64,000 bases of DNA from Pseudomonadota bacterium. GTDB taxonomy: Bacteria > Desulfobacterota > Desulfobulbia > Desulfobulbales > Desulfocapsaceae. Within the stretch, counting starts at the first letter, position 1. Every line of letters begins with the position of its first letter. Of this stretch, positions 45,012 to 53,868 are shown one piece after another. The DNA is taken from positions 1-64,000 of the forward strand of contig JAHJNL010000031.1 of the NCBI GenBank assembly GCA_018820855.1. The letters run 5' to 3'. A program made the position numbers and the translations under genes. The notes under the pieces were generated by a model. The model was not told the DNA's origin, did no database searches, and saw nothing but the letters and a program-made list of their open reading frames with translations.

Positions 45012-46952
45012 ATGAGCAAAAAAACACTTCTACTGACTGCACTGGTCCTGGCACAACCACCACTTTTTTATGCAACAGCCTCAGCAGAGATTGAAGATGT
45101 CAGTGCTGTATGGGACCAAAACAGAGAGCAACTCACTGTTAATGCAAAGGACGAACACACGCGCGGCTCCTTGTCTGTCGTATATAACGACCAGGAGTTT
45201 CCCATGACCTACAATAGAGATAGAGAGAGATATCAGCTCAGACTCAGTAATGTCTGCTATGACAACACTGTTTCCGTTGTTTCTTCTTCTGGGGAAAGCA
45301 AAAGAAAGTCTGTTCGAACAAAAAACGGTGACGGCTCAGGGTATGAGTGTTCTGTTGCCCCCCCGGTATGTCAGGATGCAGACGGTGATGGTTACACCGC
45401 TGCTGCCTGTGGCGGTCAGGACTGTAATGATACTGATCCCCTGACTTTTCCGGGTGCTTCTGAAATATGCGGTGACAATATCGATCAGGATTGCAGTGGT
45501 GCTGATCTGGCCTGTGAGACAACTAACGGTCCTCATGGCGGACTAACCTTTGCAGAATACCCCAGTAACTGTATTAGCTGCCACTATTCCGAGGCAATGG
45601 AAATGCAGAGCTCAACCCATTACAGATGGGTAGGTGAGACTCCTGACATGGTCAACAGCACTGGAACCCTCCAGGGCAAGCTTACCAATGGGGTGAACAG
45701 TTATTGTATTAATATCAAGGGAGACTGGCCTGTATGCGGTTCCTGCCATGTCGGTCGGGGAAAAATGCCATCTGATCCCACCGCAGGATTGGAAAACATC
45801 GACTGTCTGGTTTGCCACAGTGAGGAGTATTCTACAGCAAGGATCCGGTTGGCAGACGGCAGCATGGGCGTTTTGGCGCCCACTGATTCCATGGTCCAAA
45901 ATGTTCAGGCCCCCACCAGAGCAAATTGTCTGAGCTGTCATGCCAAAGCAGGTGGTGGTGATGCCGTAAAGAGGGGAGACCTTTCCCTGGCCACAGCCCA
46001 CAACAGCGATCCGCAGTTTGACGTACACATGAATACCAGCGGCAGTGATCTTGCCTGCCAGAAGTGTCATGTCTTTGAAAATCATCTGGTCATAGGCAAA
46101 GGATCAGATCTGCGCCCTACTGATGACGTGAATCGAGGAGCAGAAATAAGCTGCACAACCTGTCACACCAACAAGGATTCTCTCGGTGGTCATGATAACT
46201 CAACCATAGGACGTCACGTAGCCAGAATAGCCTGTCAGACCTGCCATATTCCCACCTATGCCAAGGTGCCCACAGAAATCTACCGCGACTGGCAGTTAAC
46301 CCACGCCGGGTTGCCGGCAGATGGAAGTGCAGGACCTGGTCATCCCCTTACTCTCAAGGAAGGAAACCTTATTCCCGAGTACAGGTTCTGGAACAGGCTG
46401 AGCGATAACTATCTGCTTGGCGACGATGCCTCTCTGACCTATGATGCGGTCAAAGGTACCTACCCGACCTCATCACCCATTGGAGATGTAGGAGAAGGCA
46501 AGCTCTATCCATTCAAATACAAAAGGGCCAATCAACCTATGACCGTTGCTGACTTCAGGCTGATCGCCCTGGACACCTTTGAGTACCTCAAGGGCTCAGG
46601 TGATGTGGACACAGCAGTCAAAAAAGGTCTGGTCAATACAGGATATTCTGCTGATGAGCCTTATACCTGGGTCGAAACAGACACCTATCAGTTGCTGAAT
46701 CATGGAATTTCACCCTCTTCAAGTGCTCTCCAGTGTAACAGCTGCCATGAGAACACCTCGACTATGGATCTGCAGGGGCAACTCGGTTATCAGCTGAAGG
46801 GTCCAAAAAATGTTGTCTGTTTCCAGTGCCATGGAAGTGAGGAGGCCAAGTCTTTTACAACGATTCACGATAAGCATGTGAAAGACAAACGCTATGACTG
46901 TTCCTGGTGCCATAGCTTTTCAAGGCCTGAACGTAACCTGCGTATGCCTTGA
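45012..46952 (+). CDS. Secreted decahaem c-type cytochrome with MopE-like Ca-binding segment
   Basis: A 646-residue periplasmic or outer-surface protein. After a signal peptide (about 1-26) comes a short beta domain (30-110). A Cys/Asp-rich segment at about 118-165 follows (DADGDGYTAAACGGQDCNDTDP, PGASEICGDNIDQDCSG), which matches the MopE-type putative metal-binding repeat. Ten CxxCH haem motifs follow: CISCH, CGSCH, CLVCH, CLSCH, CQKCH, CTTCH, CQTCH, CNSCH, CFQCH and CSWCH. Seven are in the first half and three at the C terminus. The ATG at 45012 is chosen because GGGGAGG lies eight bases before it. A role in extracellular or periplasmic electron transfer is likely. It ends with a strong terminator. 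Confidence 0.92.
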   Translation: MSKKTLLLTALVLAQPPLFYATASAEIEDVSAVWDQNREQLTVNAKDEHTRGSLSVVYNDQEFPMTYNRDRERYQLRLSNVCYDNTVSVVSSSGESKRKSVRTKNGDGSGYECSVAPPVCQDADGDGYTAAACGGQDCNDTDPLTFPGASEICGDNIDQDCSGADLACETTNGPHGGLTFAEYPSNCISCHYSEAMEMQSSTHYRWVGETPDMVNSTGTLQGKLTNGVNSYCINIKGDWPVCGSCHVGRGKMPSDPTAGLENIDCLVCHSEEYSTARIRLADGSMGVLAPTDSMVQNVQAPTRANCLSCHAKAGGGDAVKRGDLSLATAHNSDPQFDVHMNTSGSDLACQKCHVFENHLVIGKGSDLRPTDDVNRGAEISCTTCHTNKDSLGGHDNSTIGRHVARIACQTCHIPTYAKVPTEIYRDWQLTHAGLPADGSAGPGHPLTLKEGNLIPEYRFWNRLSDNYLLGDDASLTYDAVKGTYPTSSPIGDVGEGKLYPFKYKRANQPMTVADFRLIALDTFEYLKGSGDVDTAVKKGLVNTGYSADEPYTWVETDTYQLLNHGISPSSSALQCNSCHENTSTMDLQGQLGYQLKGPKNVVCFQCHGSEEAKSFTTIHDKHVKDKRYDCSWCHSFSRPERNLRMP

Positions 46953-46985
46953 TCATCACCTTAGTAAAGCAATATTTCTAACTCG

Positions 46986-47024
46986 TCAGGGCAAAGGGGT
47001 AAGTCACCCCCTTTGCCCTGAGCC
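46986..47024 (+). terminator. Intrinsic terminator after decahaem cytochrome gene
   Basis: The TCAGGGCAAAGGGG arm pairs with the CCCCTTTGCCCTGA arm around a short loop, followed by CCTTTTCTT. It lies about 35 bases after the stop codon. The remaining gap to the Spy-like gene holds no recognised gene. Confidence 0.85.
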
Positions 47025-47299
47025 TTTTCTTGACGGTGGCAGTAGACCTTTTTCTCTGATTGGTGGGTATACAGGTATTCCCGTGTCTGAAGTGGTCATT
47101 GCTTTGGCCATTGGATGACACTATAGTAAAGGGTAGCGAATGATCTGTTCTTTAATTGTTTCTGTAACAGCTTGAAACTGTTACCTGTCAGGCGAAGAAC
47201 ATTCTCTCTCCGGTTATGTTTGCCGGATCTCGGTTCTGGTGCCGTTTGTTTTTATGCGGACAATATAACCAACCAAAAAAAATAAAGGAATAAGTCAAA

Positions 47300-47749
47300 A
47301 TGATGAAAAGAAGCACTGTGTTGAGCATTGTCTTGCTAATGATATTTTCTCTGTCGGTCGGCAACCTGATGGCGCAGAGGACCGGGAACGGGAAACAGAA
47401 AAATAGTCCTCCTTTCTTGATAACAGGCAGCCTGCCCCATCTCACCAGGCTGCTGATGCAACAGTGGGATAATACGGAGCTGCAACTTTCGGATGAGCAA
47501 AAGAGTAAACTGCTTGTTGTCAGGCAAGAGACTATTGCAGGTGCCCAGAAGCTTGGCAGTGAGATTGCGCCGCTTGAGAAACAGGTTGCAGAGAAGATCT
47601 TTGCCGGAAAAACACCTGAGGAACTGCAATCGGTTGTTCAGGCCATAGCCAAACTGAAGGCCGAGGCCACCATGCTCCATCTCCGCTGTATCTACAGTAC
47701 CCGCGGGATATTAGATCAACAGCAGATGGAATTTTTGAAGAATATGTAA
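47300..47749 (+). CDS. Periplasmic Spy/CpxP/ZraP-like protein
   Basis: A 149-residue protein with a signal peptide (about 1-25, ending LMA). The mature part is helical, with the Spy-family pattern around ELQLSDEQKSKLLVVRQETI (L-T-x-x-Q-like) and a second helix EKIFAGKTPEELQSVVQAIAKL. Such proteins act as periplasmic chaperones or stress sensors with two-component systems. The next genes are a membrane histidine kinase and a response regulator in the same direction, which fits. The ATG at 47300 or 47303 follows AAAGGAATAAG. Confidence 0.75.
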   Translation: MMKRSTVLSIVLLMIFSLSVGNLMAQRTGNGKQKNSPPFLITGSLPHLTRLLMQQWDNTELQLSDEQKSKLLVVRQETIAGAQKLGSEIAPLEKQVAEKIFAGKTPEELQSVVQAIAKLKAEATMLHLRCIYSTRGILDQQQMEFLKNM

Positions 47750-47903
47750 GAAGAGAGTGGGGGAGGTTCGCTCTCGGCGCATGTTCATTCGCACACTGCT
47801 AAGGTTTCATATGACCGGCAGCAGGCAGGTTTTTTCTTCGATTGCCAGCTGCTTGATCTCTGCGCAGGCCCTTTGTTTCTGCTGTCTGGATAAAGGTGAT
47901 TGA

Positions 47904-49292
47904 ATGGTCTTGGATTTCATACTGTATCTCCTTTATGGTTTGGCCTTCTTTACACTGGGGGTGGCAATCCTTTCCAGAGATATCCGTTTCAGTGAACTTG
48001 GCATTGCCAGAATCCTCTGGCTGCTTGCGACCTTTGGTATCATCCATGGTTTCCATGAATGGCTTGAGCTACTGAGACAAGTTAACCCTGATATTCAAAC
48101 TCCCACCTTCTTTCTGTTTCGTCTGGTCGTTGTCAGCATCTCTTTCCTGTTTCTCCTCTACTTCGGTTTATTTCTCAATATCATCACCCTCTACGGTGAT
48201 AAGGCTTTGAAGACCACTCCACGGATTGTCAAGGTGTTGATAGGCGGATCTGCACTGTCTCTGCTTCTTGTTGCGGCATATCTTGATCTTGGCAGCGGCA
48301 AAGATATCAACACTCGCCTCCTCGTGGCCTTTCCGGGTGGTTTGCTGTCGGGAATAGGCCTGGTGATTTATTCAAGGACAGTGCGGGTTTTTTCTCAAAA
48401 TGCTGCGATCAATTTCATCCTTGCCGGCAGTTTCATGATCTGCTACTCCTTTTTGACCGGTGTTGTTCCTTCTGATGTAATCGTGCCTGTTGTGGACGTC
48501 AGGATTATTCTGTTCAGAGGGCTGAGCGCTTTTCTTATTATGTTCTTCACTATCAGGGCGCTTTCCGTCTTCAGTCTCGAACAGCGCGAACTGACTAATG
48601 AACGGTTGCTGCGTTTTTCTCAGTCTGAAAAACTGGCATCTATGGGAATTCTCGCTGCCGGTATTGCCCATGAGATCAATAATCCCCTGACCAATGTCTC
48701 GCTTAACGTGGAAATGCTCAAGGATCTGGTTGGCGATGATGAGAGGATGAATAAAAAACTGGAGGCAATTGAGCGTAATATTACTCGTGCTTCCAGGATT
48801 ACCAGGGAACTTCTGCATTTTTCCAGGGATGAGGAAACACCGCTGCAGCCTATCAATATCAATCACATTCTGACAAGCACAAAAAATTTACTCAAAAATC
48901 AGCCACTCAGTTCGATCATTCGCCTGAGGTCGCAGGATGTGCCGGAGATCAGAGGGATTTCATGGAAACTCGAAGAGGTCTTTATCAACCTGTTGATGAA
49001 TAGTATCGATGCCTGTAACGAAGAGGACACTATCGAGATCGAGACATTTTTGGACAAGGATCGTGTCATGGTGGTGATTACTGATACGGGGCATGGTATT
49101 GTCGAGGGTGATATATTCAAGGTGTTCGACCCGTTTTTTACCACTAAGGAAATCGGTAAAGGTACGGGACTGGGTTTGTCTGTGTCGTATAACATAATAA
49201 AGCAGCATGGAGGCGAGATCTCCCTTGTGAGCAGCGAACATGGAGGGGCTGTTGTGACTGTATCTTTTCCGGTGATGAAAGATGACAACTGA
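47904..49292 (+). CDS. Membrane sensor histidine kinase
   Basis: A 462-residue kinase. The N-terminal half (about residues 1-225) holds seven predicted membrane helices with short loops. This is followed by a HisKA domain with H-box AAGIAHEINNPLTNVSLNVEML (near residue 250) and an HATPase domain with N-box NLLMNSIDACNE, G1 DTGHGI and G2 GTGLGLSVSYNII. There is no PAS or receiver domain. Signal reception is probably within the membrane. The stop overlaps the response regulator start by 11 bases. A Spy-like gene upstream and an octahaem cytochrome downstream suggest an envelope- or redox-related signal. Confidence 0.92.
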   Translation: MVLDFILYLLYGLAFFTLGVAILSRDIRFSELGIARILWLLATFGIIHGFHEWLELLRQVNPDIQTPTFFLFRLVVVSISFLFLLYFGLFLNIITLYGDKALKTTPRIVKVLIGGSALSLLLVAAYLDLGSGKDINTRLLVAFPGGLLSGIGLVIYSRTVRVFSQNAAINFILAGSFMICYSFLTGVVPSDVIVPVVDVRIILFRGLSAFLIMFFTIRALSVFSLEQRELTNERLLRFSQSEKLASMGILAAGIAHEINNPLTNVSLNVEMLKDLVGDDERMNKKLEAIERNITRASRITRELLHFSRDEETPLQPININHILTSTKNLLKNQPLSSIIRLRSQDVPEIRGISWKLEEVFINLLMNSIDACNEEDTIEIETFLDKDRVMVVITDTGHGIVEGDIFKVFDPFFTTKEIGKGTGLGLSVSYNIIKQHGGEISLVSSEHGGAVVTVSFPVMKDDN

Positions 49293-49935
49293 CACTATTA
49301 TGGTCATTGATGATGACCAGGACCTGCGTGAGGGTATAGTCGAGATCCTTGAAGGCAATAACTTTTCGGTGATCGCTTGTGAAAGTGCAGAAAAGGCCAT
49401 GCAGAAAATCAGGATTGAGGTCCCTCGCCTGATCATTGTAGATAACATGATGCCTGGTATGGGGGGCATGGCATTTATGCCGCTTGTAAAGAATGACTAT
49501 CCAAGGATCAAGATTATCATGATCACTGCCTTTTCAACAGTTGATAATGCGGTGGCAGCCATGAAAAGTGGTGCTGATGATTATCTCGCAAAACCGTTCA
49601 AGAGGGATGAACTCCTTGTCGCTGTAAGACGCAATCTGGAGGTCTTGAAATTTGAACAGCAGCTCTCCGAACCTGATATGGATGAGACCCTTTCCTCCCT
49701 TTCGAACCCGATACGAAGACAGATCCTGGCTGTCCTGTCTTTAGAGGGAGAAATGCGTTTTATGGATATCACCAGGTATCTCGGAATCAGTGATCATACC
49801 AAGGTGAATTTTCACCTGAAAAATCTTAAAGCCTGCAATCTGGTCTCTCAGGATCGGGATAAATCCTATTGCCTGACATCGCATGGTGTGAAAATGGTCG
49901 ATTACCTGCACTTGCTTTCCCAGAAAATCTCTTAG
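49282..49935 (+). CDS. Response regulator with ArsR-like winged-helix output
   Basis: A 217-residue protein. The receiver domain (1-120) has the acidic pair VIDDD, phosphoacceptor D54 in IIVDNMMPGMGG, and Thr/Lys in MITAFS and LAKPF. The output domain (about 135-217) does not look like the usual OmpR, NarL or Fis types. It reads LSNPIRRQILAVLSLEGEMRFMDITRYLGISDHTKVNFHLKNL, like ArsR/HTH_24 winged helices. It is translated with the upstream kinase (11-base overlap). The likely target is the octahaem cytochrome gene 220 bases downstream, by position. Confidence 0.9.
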   Translation: MTTDTIMVIDDDQDLREGIVEILEGNNFSVIACESAEKAMQKIRIEVPRLIIVDNMMPGMGGMAFMPLVKNDYPRIKIIMITAFSTVDNAVAAMKSGADDYLAKPFKRDELLVAVRRNLEVLKFEQQLSEPDMDETLSSLSNPIRRQILAVLSLEGEMRFMDITRYLGISDHTKVNFHLKNLKACNLVSQDRDKSYCLTSHGVKMVDYLHLLSQKIS

Positions 49936-50156
49936 TAAATACAGGTAACTGTATTCTTTTTGTGAAATAGACTTCACAGAAACCCGCCTTTTGTGAGAAA
50001 ACTTTATCTGGAATTATCCCATTGCTGCCCCTACAATGTGATAGTGGCCGTTGTCTTTGCTTCCATCACAACAAAACCGAAGAGGCTGAGATTCGGGTTC
50101 TGCGGTAGGTTGTGTCGGGTCTCCGGCTTTCCATCAATCTCTATGGGGAGGAATTC

Positions 50157-51209
50157 ATGAAAAACATTTTGACACTGACTGGTATGCTGGCCCTGGCTTT
50201 GGGACCAGTGTCTTCAGCTATGGCAACAGATTACGTAGGATCTGAAAAGTGTTTTGAATGTCATGCGGATCAGTTTAATGATTGGCAGGCATCAGGCCAT
50301 CCGTGGAAACTGCGCAAGATGGAAAAGGCACGTTATGCGAAGCTGCCGTTGCCGCCAGGGTACAGCTGGGATGATATCTCTTACGTCATTGGGGGGGCAA
50401 ATAAAAAGGCTCGTTACATCGATAAAAAAGGGTATATCATTACCTCGGCAAAAGATGGAAAAGAGGCCAAAACTCAGTACAATATCCAGGACGGCAGTTG
50501 GTCTTTTTACCACAAGGGAGAAAAGAAGCCGTACAAGTGTGGTCCTTGTCATATGACGGCATACAATCCAGAGGGAAATCAGGACGGAATGGAAGGGATG
50601 ATCGGTACATGGGCTGAGGACGGTATCGGCTGCGAGGAGTGCCATGGTCCTGGTGCCGCCCATATCAGTGAACCGGTCAAAACCACGATCAAAATTGACC
50701 GTTCGGTTGAATCCTGCGGCAAGTGTCATCAGCGCGGAGGAATGGGGCCTGAGCCTTTGGCAAGTAGTGGTTTTATCCAGCATCATGAACAGATCAATGA
50801 GCTGAAAGCTGGTGTTCATAAGGATCTGACCTGTCTGGAATGTCACAGTCCTCATAAACGAGCGATTCTTGCTAAGAACAACTGCGCTGAATGCCACGAG
50901 GAAGAGGCCGCTACCTATGCCAAAAACATTCACGGCCTGCAGGGTACTCGTTGTGTAGAATGTCATATGCCCAAGGCATCCAAATCTGCAATCAGTGTTG
51001 CCTCATATATTGGGGATGTTCGTACACATATTTTCAAGATAAATACTGATCCCAAGGCGGAGATGTTTAAAACTGTTGAAGAAAAAGGGAAGAAATCCAC
51101 CTTTGCCCAAGGCTATGTGACGCTTGAGTATGCGTGTCTCAGTTGCCACGCCAGCCGCGACAAAAACTGGGCTGCCGGCAAAGCAAAAGGCTTCCATCGT
51201 AATAACTAG
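50157..51209 (+). CDS. Periplasmic octahaem c-type cytochrome
   Basis: A 350-residue protein with a signal peptide (1-24, ending AMA) and eight CxxCH motifs: CFECH, CGPCH, CEECH, CGKCH, CLECH, CAECH, CVECH and CLSCH. Long insertion segments lie between the first haem and the second (GYSWDDISYVIGGANKKARY). The arrangement resembles multihaem cytochromes annotated as cytochrome c family proteins in sulfate and iron reducers; it is not clearly NrfA or an octahaem nitrite or tetrathionate reductase. The ATG at 50157 has GGGGAGG upstream. It is followed by a terminator. Confidence 0.9.
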   Translation: MKNILTLTGMLALALGPVSSAMATDYVGSEKCFECHADQFNDWQASGHPWKLRKMEKARYAKLPLPPGYSWDDISYVIGGANKKARYIDKKGYIITSAKDGKEAKTQYNIQDGSWSFYHKGEKKPYKCGPCHMTAYNPEGNQDGMEGMIGTWAEDGIGCEECHGPGAAHISEPVKTTIKIDRSVESCGKCHQRGGMGPEPLASSGFIQHHEQINELKAGVHKDLTCLECHSPHKRAILAKNNCAECHEEEAATYAKNIHGLQGTRCVECHMPKASKSAISVASYIGDVRTHIFKINTDPKAEMFKTVEEKGKKSTFAQGYVTLEYACLSCHASRDKNWAAGKAKGFHRNN

Positions 51210-51230
51210 GAGATGTCTTCATTGGTTGAC

Positions 51231-51258
51231 AAGGAAGGCTCCTCAGGGGGCCTTCTTT
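51231..51258 (+). terminator. Intrinsic terminator after octahaem cytochrome gene
   Basis: The AAGGAAGGC arm pairs with the GGCCTTCTTT side around a CTCCTCAGGG centre, ending in a T-rich stretch, 22 bases after the stop. Confidence 0.8.
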
Positions 51259-51422
51259 ATATTGTCTTGGCTAGTTGCCACACGGAGTGCAACTTAAGCA
51301 TCTTTTTTGTATAGAGACATTTTCAGTGAAGTTCAGTCAGGACATTGGTTCGGCCTTTTGAAATATTTTTAGCTGAAAGCCCGACAGGCAGGATCCGTTG
51401 ATGGGCTCAATGTGAGAGAGGA

Positions 51423-51439
51423 TTGGCATATGAATTGCC
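51423..51439 (+). promoter_or_regulatory. Possible sigma54 promoter upstream of MOSC gene
   Basis: TTGGCATATGAATTGCC keeps the GG and GC pairs at the sigma54 spacing (consensus TGGCAC-N5-TTGC), with the -24 C replaced by T. A start near 51451 would leave a 190-base leader before the MOSC gene. No activator site was recognised. The rest of the 51259-51639 gap holds nothing identified. Confidence 0.35.
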
Positions 51440-51639
51440 AACAGATGCCACTGTGTGGTATGCTTCAGGTAGCTTCAGGGAAAACCTTTTCCGTTCCTTT
51501 TCGTTGCTGAGCATAAAAGGAATGCAAAACGAATTCCCTACTCCGATAGGCTGTTGAGCAACTATCCAGCTTTTTGATTGGTTGTGAGAAGCCTGAATGT
51601 TACAGAAGTAAATGCGTGAGACCGAAGGAGGTACTGAAA

Positions 51640-52077
51640 ATGGCTACTATTGAAGCAATTTGTATAAGTAAAAAGAAGGGTATTGTGAAAAGGCCGGTTG
51701 AACAGGCCGTTTTTCAAACCGGGTTCGGAATTGTTGATGACGCCCATGCGGGCAAATGGCATAGACAGGTTTCTCTGCTGGCTGGAGAAAGTATTGATAC
51801 TGTCAAAGAAAAACTTCCCACCTTAAAAGACGGTGCTTTTGCAGAAAACATCATCACCAGAGGCCTGCCTCTGTTGTCTGTGTCAGTTGGTGATAGTCTT
51901 CAGATAGGCACAGAAATCATTCTGGAAATTACGCAAATCGGTAAAAAATGCCATAATGACGGCTGCGCCATAAAAAAGGCTACAGGTGATTGTATCATGC
52001 CGAAAGAGGGAGTATTTGCCAAGGTTATACAGGGCGGAGAGGCCAAGGCCGGTGATCAGATAGTTTTGAAAAGCTGA
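51640..52077 (+). CDS. MOSC domain protein
   Basis: A 145-residue stand-alone MOSC domain, the C-terminal module of molybdenum cofactor sulfurases. It has the family core GIVDDAHAGKWHRQVSLLAGES, the FAENIITRG strand and a Cys-bearing KKCHNDGCAI segment. The closing CIMPKEGVFAKVIQGG matches the usual P-R-E-G-V-F-A motif. Small MOSC proteins are thought to carry sulfur for metal clusters or detoxify N-hydroxylated bases. The start follows GAAGGAGG; the longer frame is unlikely. It is followed by a strong terminator, so it is monocistronic. Confidence 0.9.
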   Translation: MATIEAICISKKKGIVKRPVEQAVFQTGFGIVDDAHAGKWHRQVSLLAGESIDTVKEKLPTLKDGAFAENIITRGLPLLSVSVGDSLQIGTEIILEITQIGKKCHNDGCAIKKATGDCIMPKEGVFAKVIQGGEAKAGDQIVLKS

Positions 52078-52108
52078 TCGGCTCGTCGCTCTTCATAACC
52101 CAGCAAAA

Positions 52109-52142
52109 GGCAGGTGGAAACTCATCCATCTGCCTTTTTTTT
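52109..52142 (+). terminator. Intrinsic terminator after MOSC gene
   Basis: GGCAGGTGGA (52109-52118) pairs with TCCATCTGCC (52125-52134) around a 6-base loop, followed by eight or more T. Confidence 0.93.
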
Positions 52143-52297
52143 GCCAAATTTATTGAACTAATCTGTTATGCTGATTGCAAATAACATGGTGGATGTCTTT
52201 CCCTTGAGAACAGGCATCCTCTGGGGGATTGCCCTTAAGCCAATGGTAGGTGGCTGTTGAGTGGCACCTTGCAAATCTCAACCACGGATAGAACAGA

Positions 52298-53470
52298 ATG
52301 TTTTTTGTAGATAAGCCATACATTTCTGAATTTTTCAAAATGACTGTCAGGGACAATGCTATTCCTGTTGTTGGTACAGATATCGCCCAAAAATCTGGTC
52401 TTTATAGCGGGACCAAGATAATCAGCGAAGAGAGAGCTGTGGAAATGGCTCAAGAGTCAGACGACCTGAGGGTCTATACGACCTCTGAAAATTCAATAGG
52501 CTGGATAGCGAAGCATTTGGGCTTCACCAATCTTCCCGGAAAGATAGAGCTTTTTAAGGATAAAATCAAATTTCGAGAAATGACAAAATCAATCTTTCCG
52601 GATTTCTTTTTCAAAGAGGTTCGTGTGGGAGATTTAAAAAATATCCGGATTGATGAAATCCCACTTCCCTTTATTATCAAACCGACAGTTGGGTTTTTTA
52701 GCATGGGAGTTTATAAGGTATCAAGTCCCGAGGAGTGGGGGGATATCATTGCCTCAATAATGACGGAAATAGATCAGATTAAAGATTTATATCCTGAAGA
52801 GGTATTGGACATCAGTTCCTTTATAATTGAACAATGTATTAATGGAGAAGAATTTGCCGTTGATGCCTATTTTAATGCAAATGGAGAGCCGGTTATTCTG
52901 GGCATCTTTAAGCATACTTTTTCTTCAGATGTAGATGTGAGCGACAGGGTATATATCTCATCAAAAGAAATTGTCGAAAGTAATCTTGAAGAATTTACTG
53001 ATTTCATTGGGAAAATCGGTCGGTTGGCTAGTGCAGTGAATTTTCCGGTACACATTGAGCTCAGGCGGGAAAATGACGGTACGTTATTGCCTATCGAAGT
53101 AAATCCGGTGCGCTTTGGTGGTTGGTGTACCACTGCAGATATGTCCTTCCTGGCCTATGGATTTAACCCCTATCTCTATTTTTACTGGCAAAGAAAACCG
53201 GATTGGTCTGAAGCCCTCAAAGGAAAGGAAGGAAAACTCTTTAGTCTTATTGTGTTGGATAATTCGACCGGTAGAGATGGCAATGAGATCGCATCATTTG
53301 ATTATGAGAAGTTACTTGCAAACTTTGAGAAGCCAATGGAGCTCAGAAAAATTGATTACAAAAAGTATCCTGTTTTTGGTTTCCTGTTCACGGAGACCAG
53401 AGAGGATAATTTTATTGAGCTGAAAAACATACTCGATTCAGACCTGAATGAATATATATCGACCATATAA
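52298..53470 (+). CDS. ATP-grasp ligase of unknown substrate
   Basis: A 390-residue ATP-grasp enzyme. The pre-ATP-grasp domain (1-95) carries TSENSIGWIAKHLG. The ATP-binding part has PFIIKPTVGFFSMGVYKV with the nucleotide-binding Lys, FIIEQCINGEEFAVDAYF with the Glu pair, and the metal site in LLPIEVNPVRFGGWC (E-x-N). Such enzymes join a carboxylate to an amine or thiol through acyl phosphate. The substrate is not deducible; biosynthesis of a small peptide or amide is possible. The ATG has no strong ribosome site. YciI-like and CGGC genes follow on the same strand. Confidence 0.82.
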   Translation: MFFVDKPYISEFFKMTVRDNAIPVVGTDIAQKSGLYSGTKIISEERAVEMAQESDDLRVYTTSENSIGWIAKHLGFTNLPGKIELFKDKIKFREMTKSIFPDFFFKEVRVGDLKNIRIDEIPLPFIIKPTVGFFSMGVYKVSSPEEWGDIIASIMTEIDQIKDLYPEEVLDISSFIIEQCINGEEFAVDAYFNANGEPVILGIFKHTFSSDVDVSDRVYISSKEIVESNLEEFTDFIGKIGRLASAVNFPVHIELRRENDGTLLPIEVNPVRFGGWCTTADMSFLAYGFNPYLYFYWQRKPDWSEALKGKEGKLFSLIVLDNSTGRDGNEIASFDYEKLLANFEKPMELRKIDYKKYPVFGFLFTETREDNFIELKNILDSDLNEYISTI

Positions 53471-53549
53471 TATCGGGCATTCCATGGGGATATAATAAGA
53501 AGGACGTCTTGTAACGTTTGATAGTATACTTTCAAAAATGGGAGAAAAT

Positions 53550-53837
53550 ATGTTTGTCGTATCATTAACCTATGAGCGTCCCCTTGAAGAAGTAGATAAT
53601 CATCTTGATGCCCACGTTGCCTGGTTGCAGGAAGAGTATGGCAAAGGGAGTTTTATCGCCTCAGGAAGAAAAGTCCCGAGAACGGGCGGCGTTATTTTGA
53701 GCGGTGTCAAAACCCGAGATGAGCTGCAATTGATTTTGGCAAAAGACCCTTTTCAGCAAGCCGGCATCGCACAATATGATATTACAGAGTTCATAGCGAG
53801 CATGACGGCAAAAGGTTTTGAAAAATTGAAAGAATAA
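53550..53837 (+). CDS. YciI-family protein
   Basis: A 95-residue ferredoxin-like alpha-beta protein of the YciI family. It has FVVSLTYERPLEEVDNHLDAHVAWLQEEYGKG, then FIASGRKVPRTGGVILS and a KDPFQQAGIAQYDITEF end, including the family's His and the DPF motif. Catalytic activity is known for few members. The ATG at 53550 is chosen because GGGAG lies seven bases upstream; the ATG at 53538 sits before that site. It is 79 bases after the ATP-grasp gene and 31 before the CGGC gene. Confidence 0.85.
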   Translation: MFVVSLTYERPLEEVDNHLDAHVAWLQEEYGKGSFIASGRKVPRTGGVILSGVKTRDELQLILAKDPFQQAGIAQYDITEFIASMTAKGFEKLKE

Positions 53838-53868
53838 GAAGGTATAATAAAAAAGGGAGAAGAGGCTG

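Noticed and set aside
51360-51639. Molybdenum-cofactor riboswitch before the MOSC gene
   Set aside because: The conserved Moco RNA core sequence was not found; only a possible sigma54 promoter is visible.
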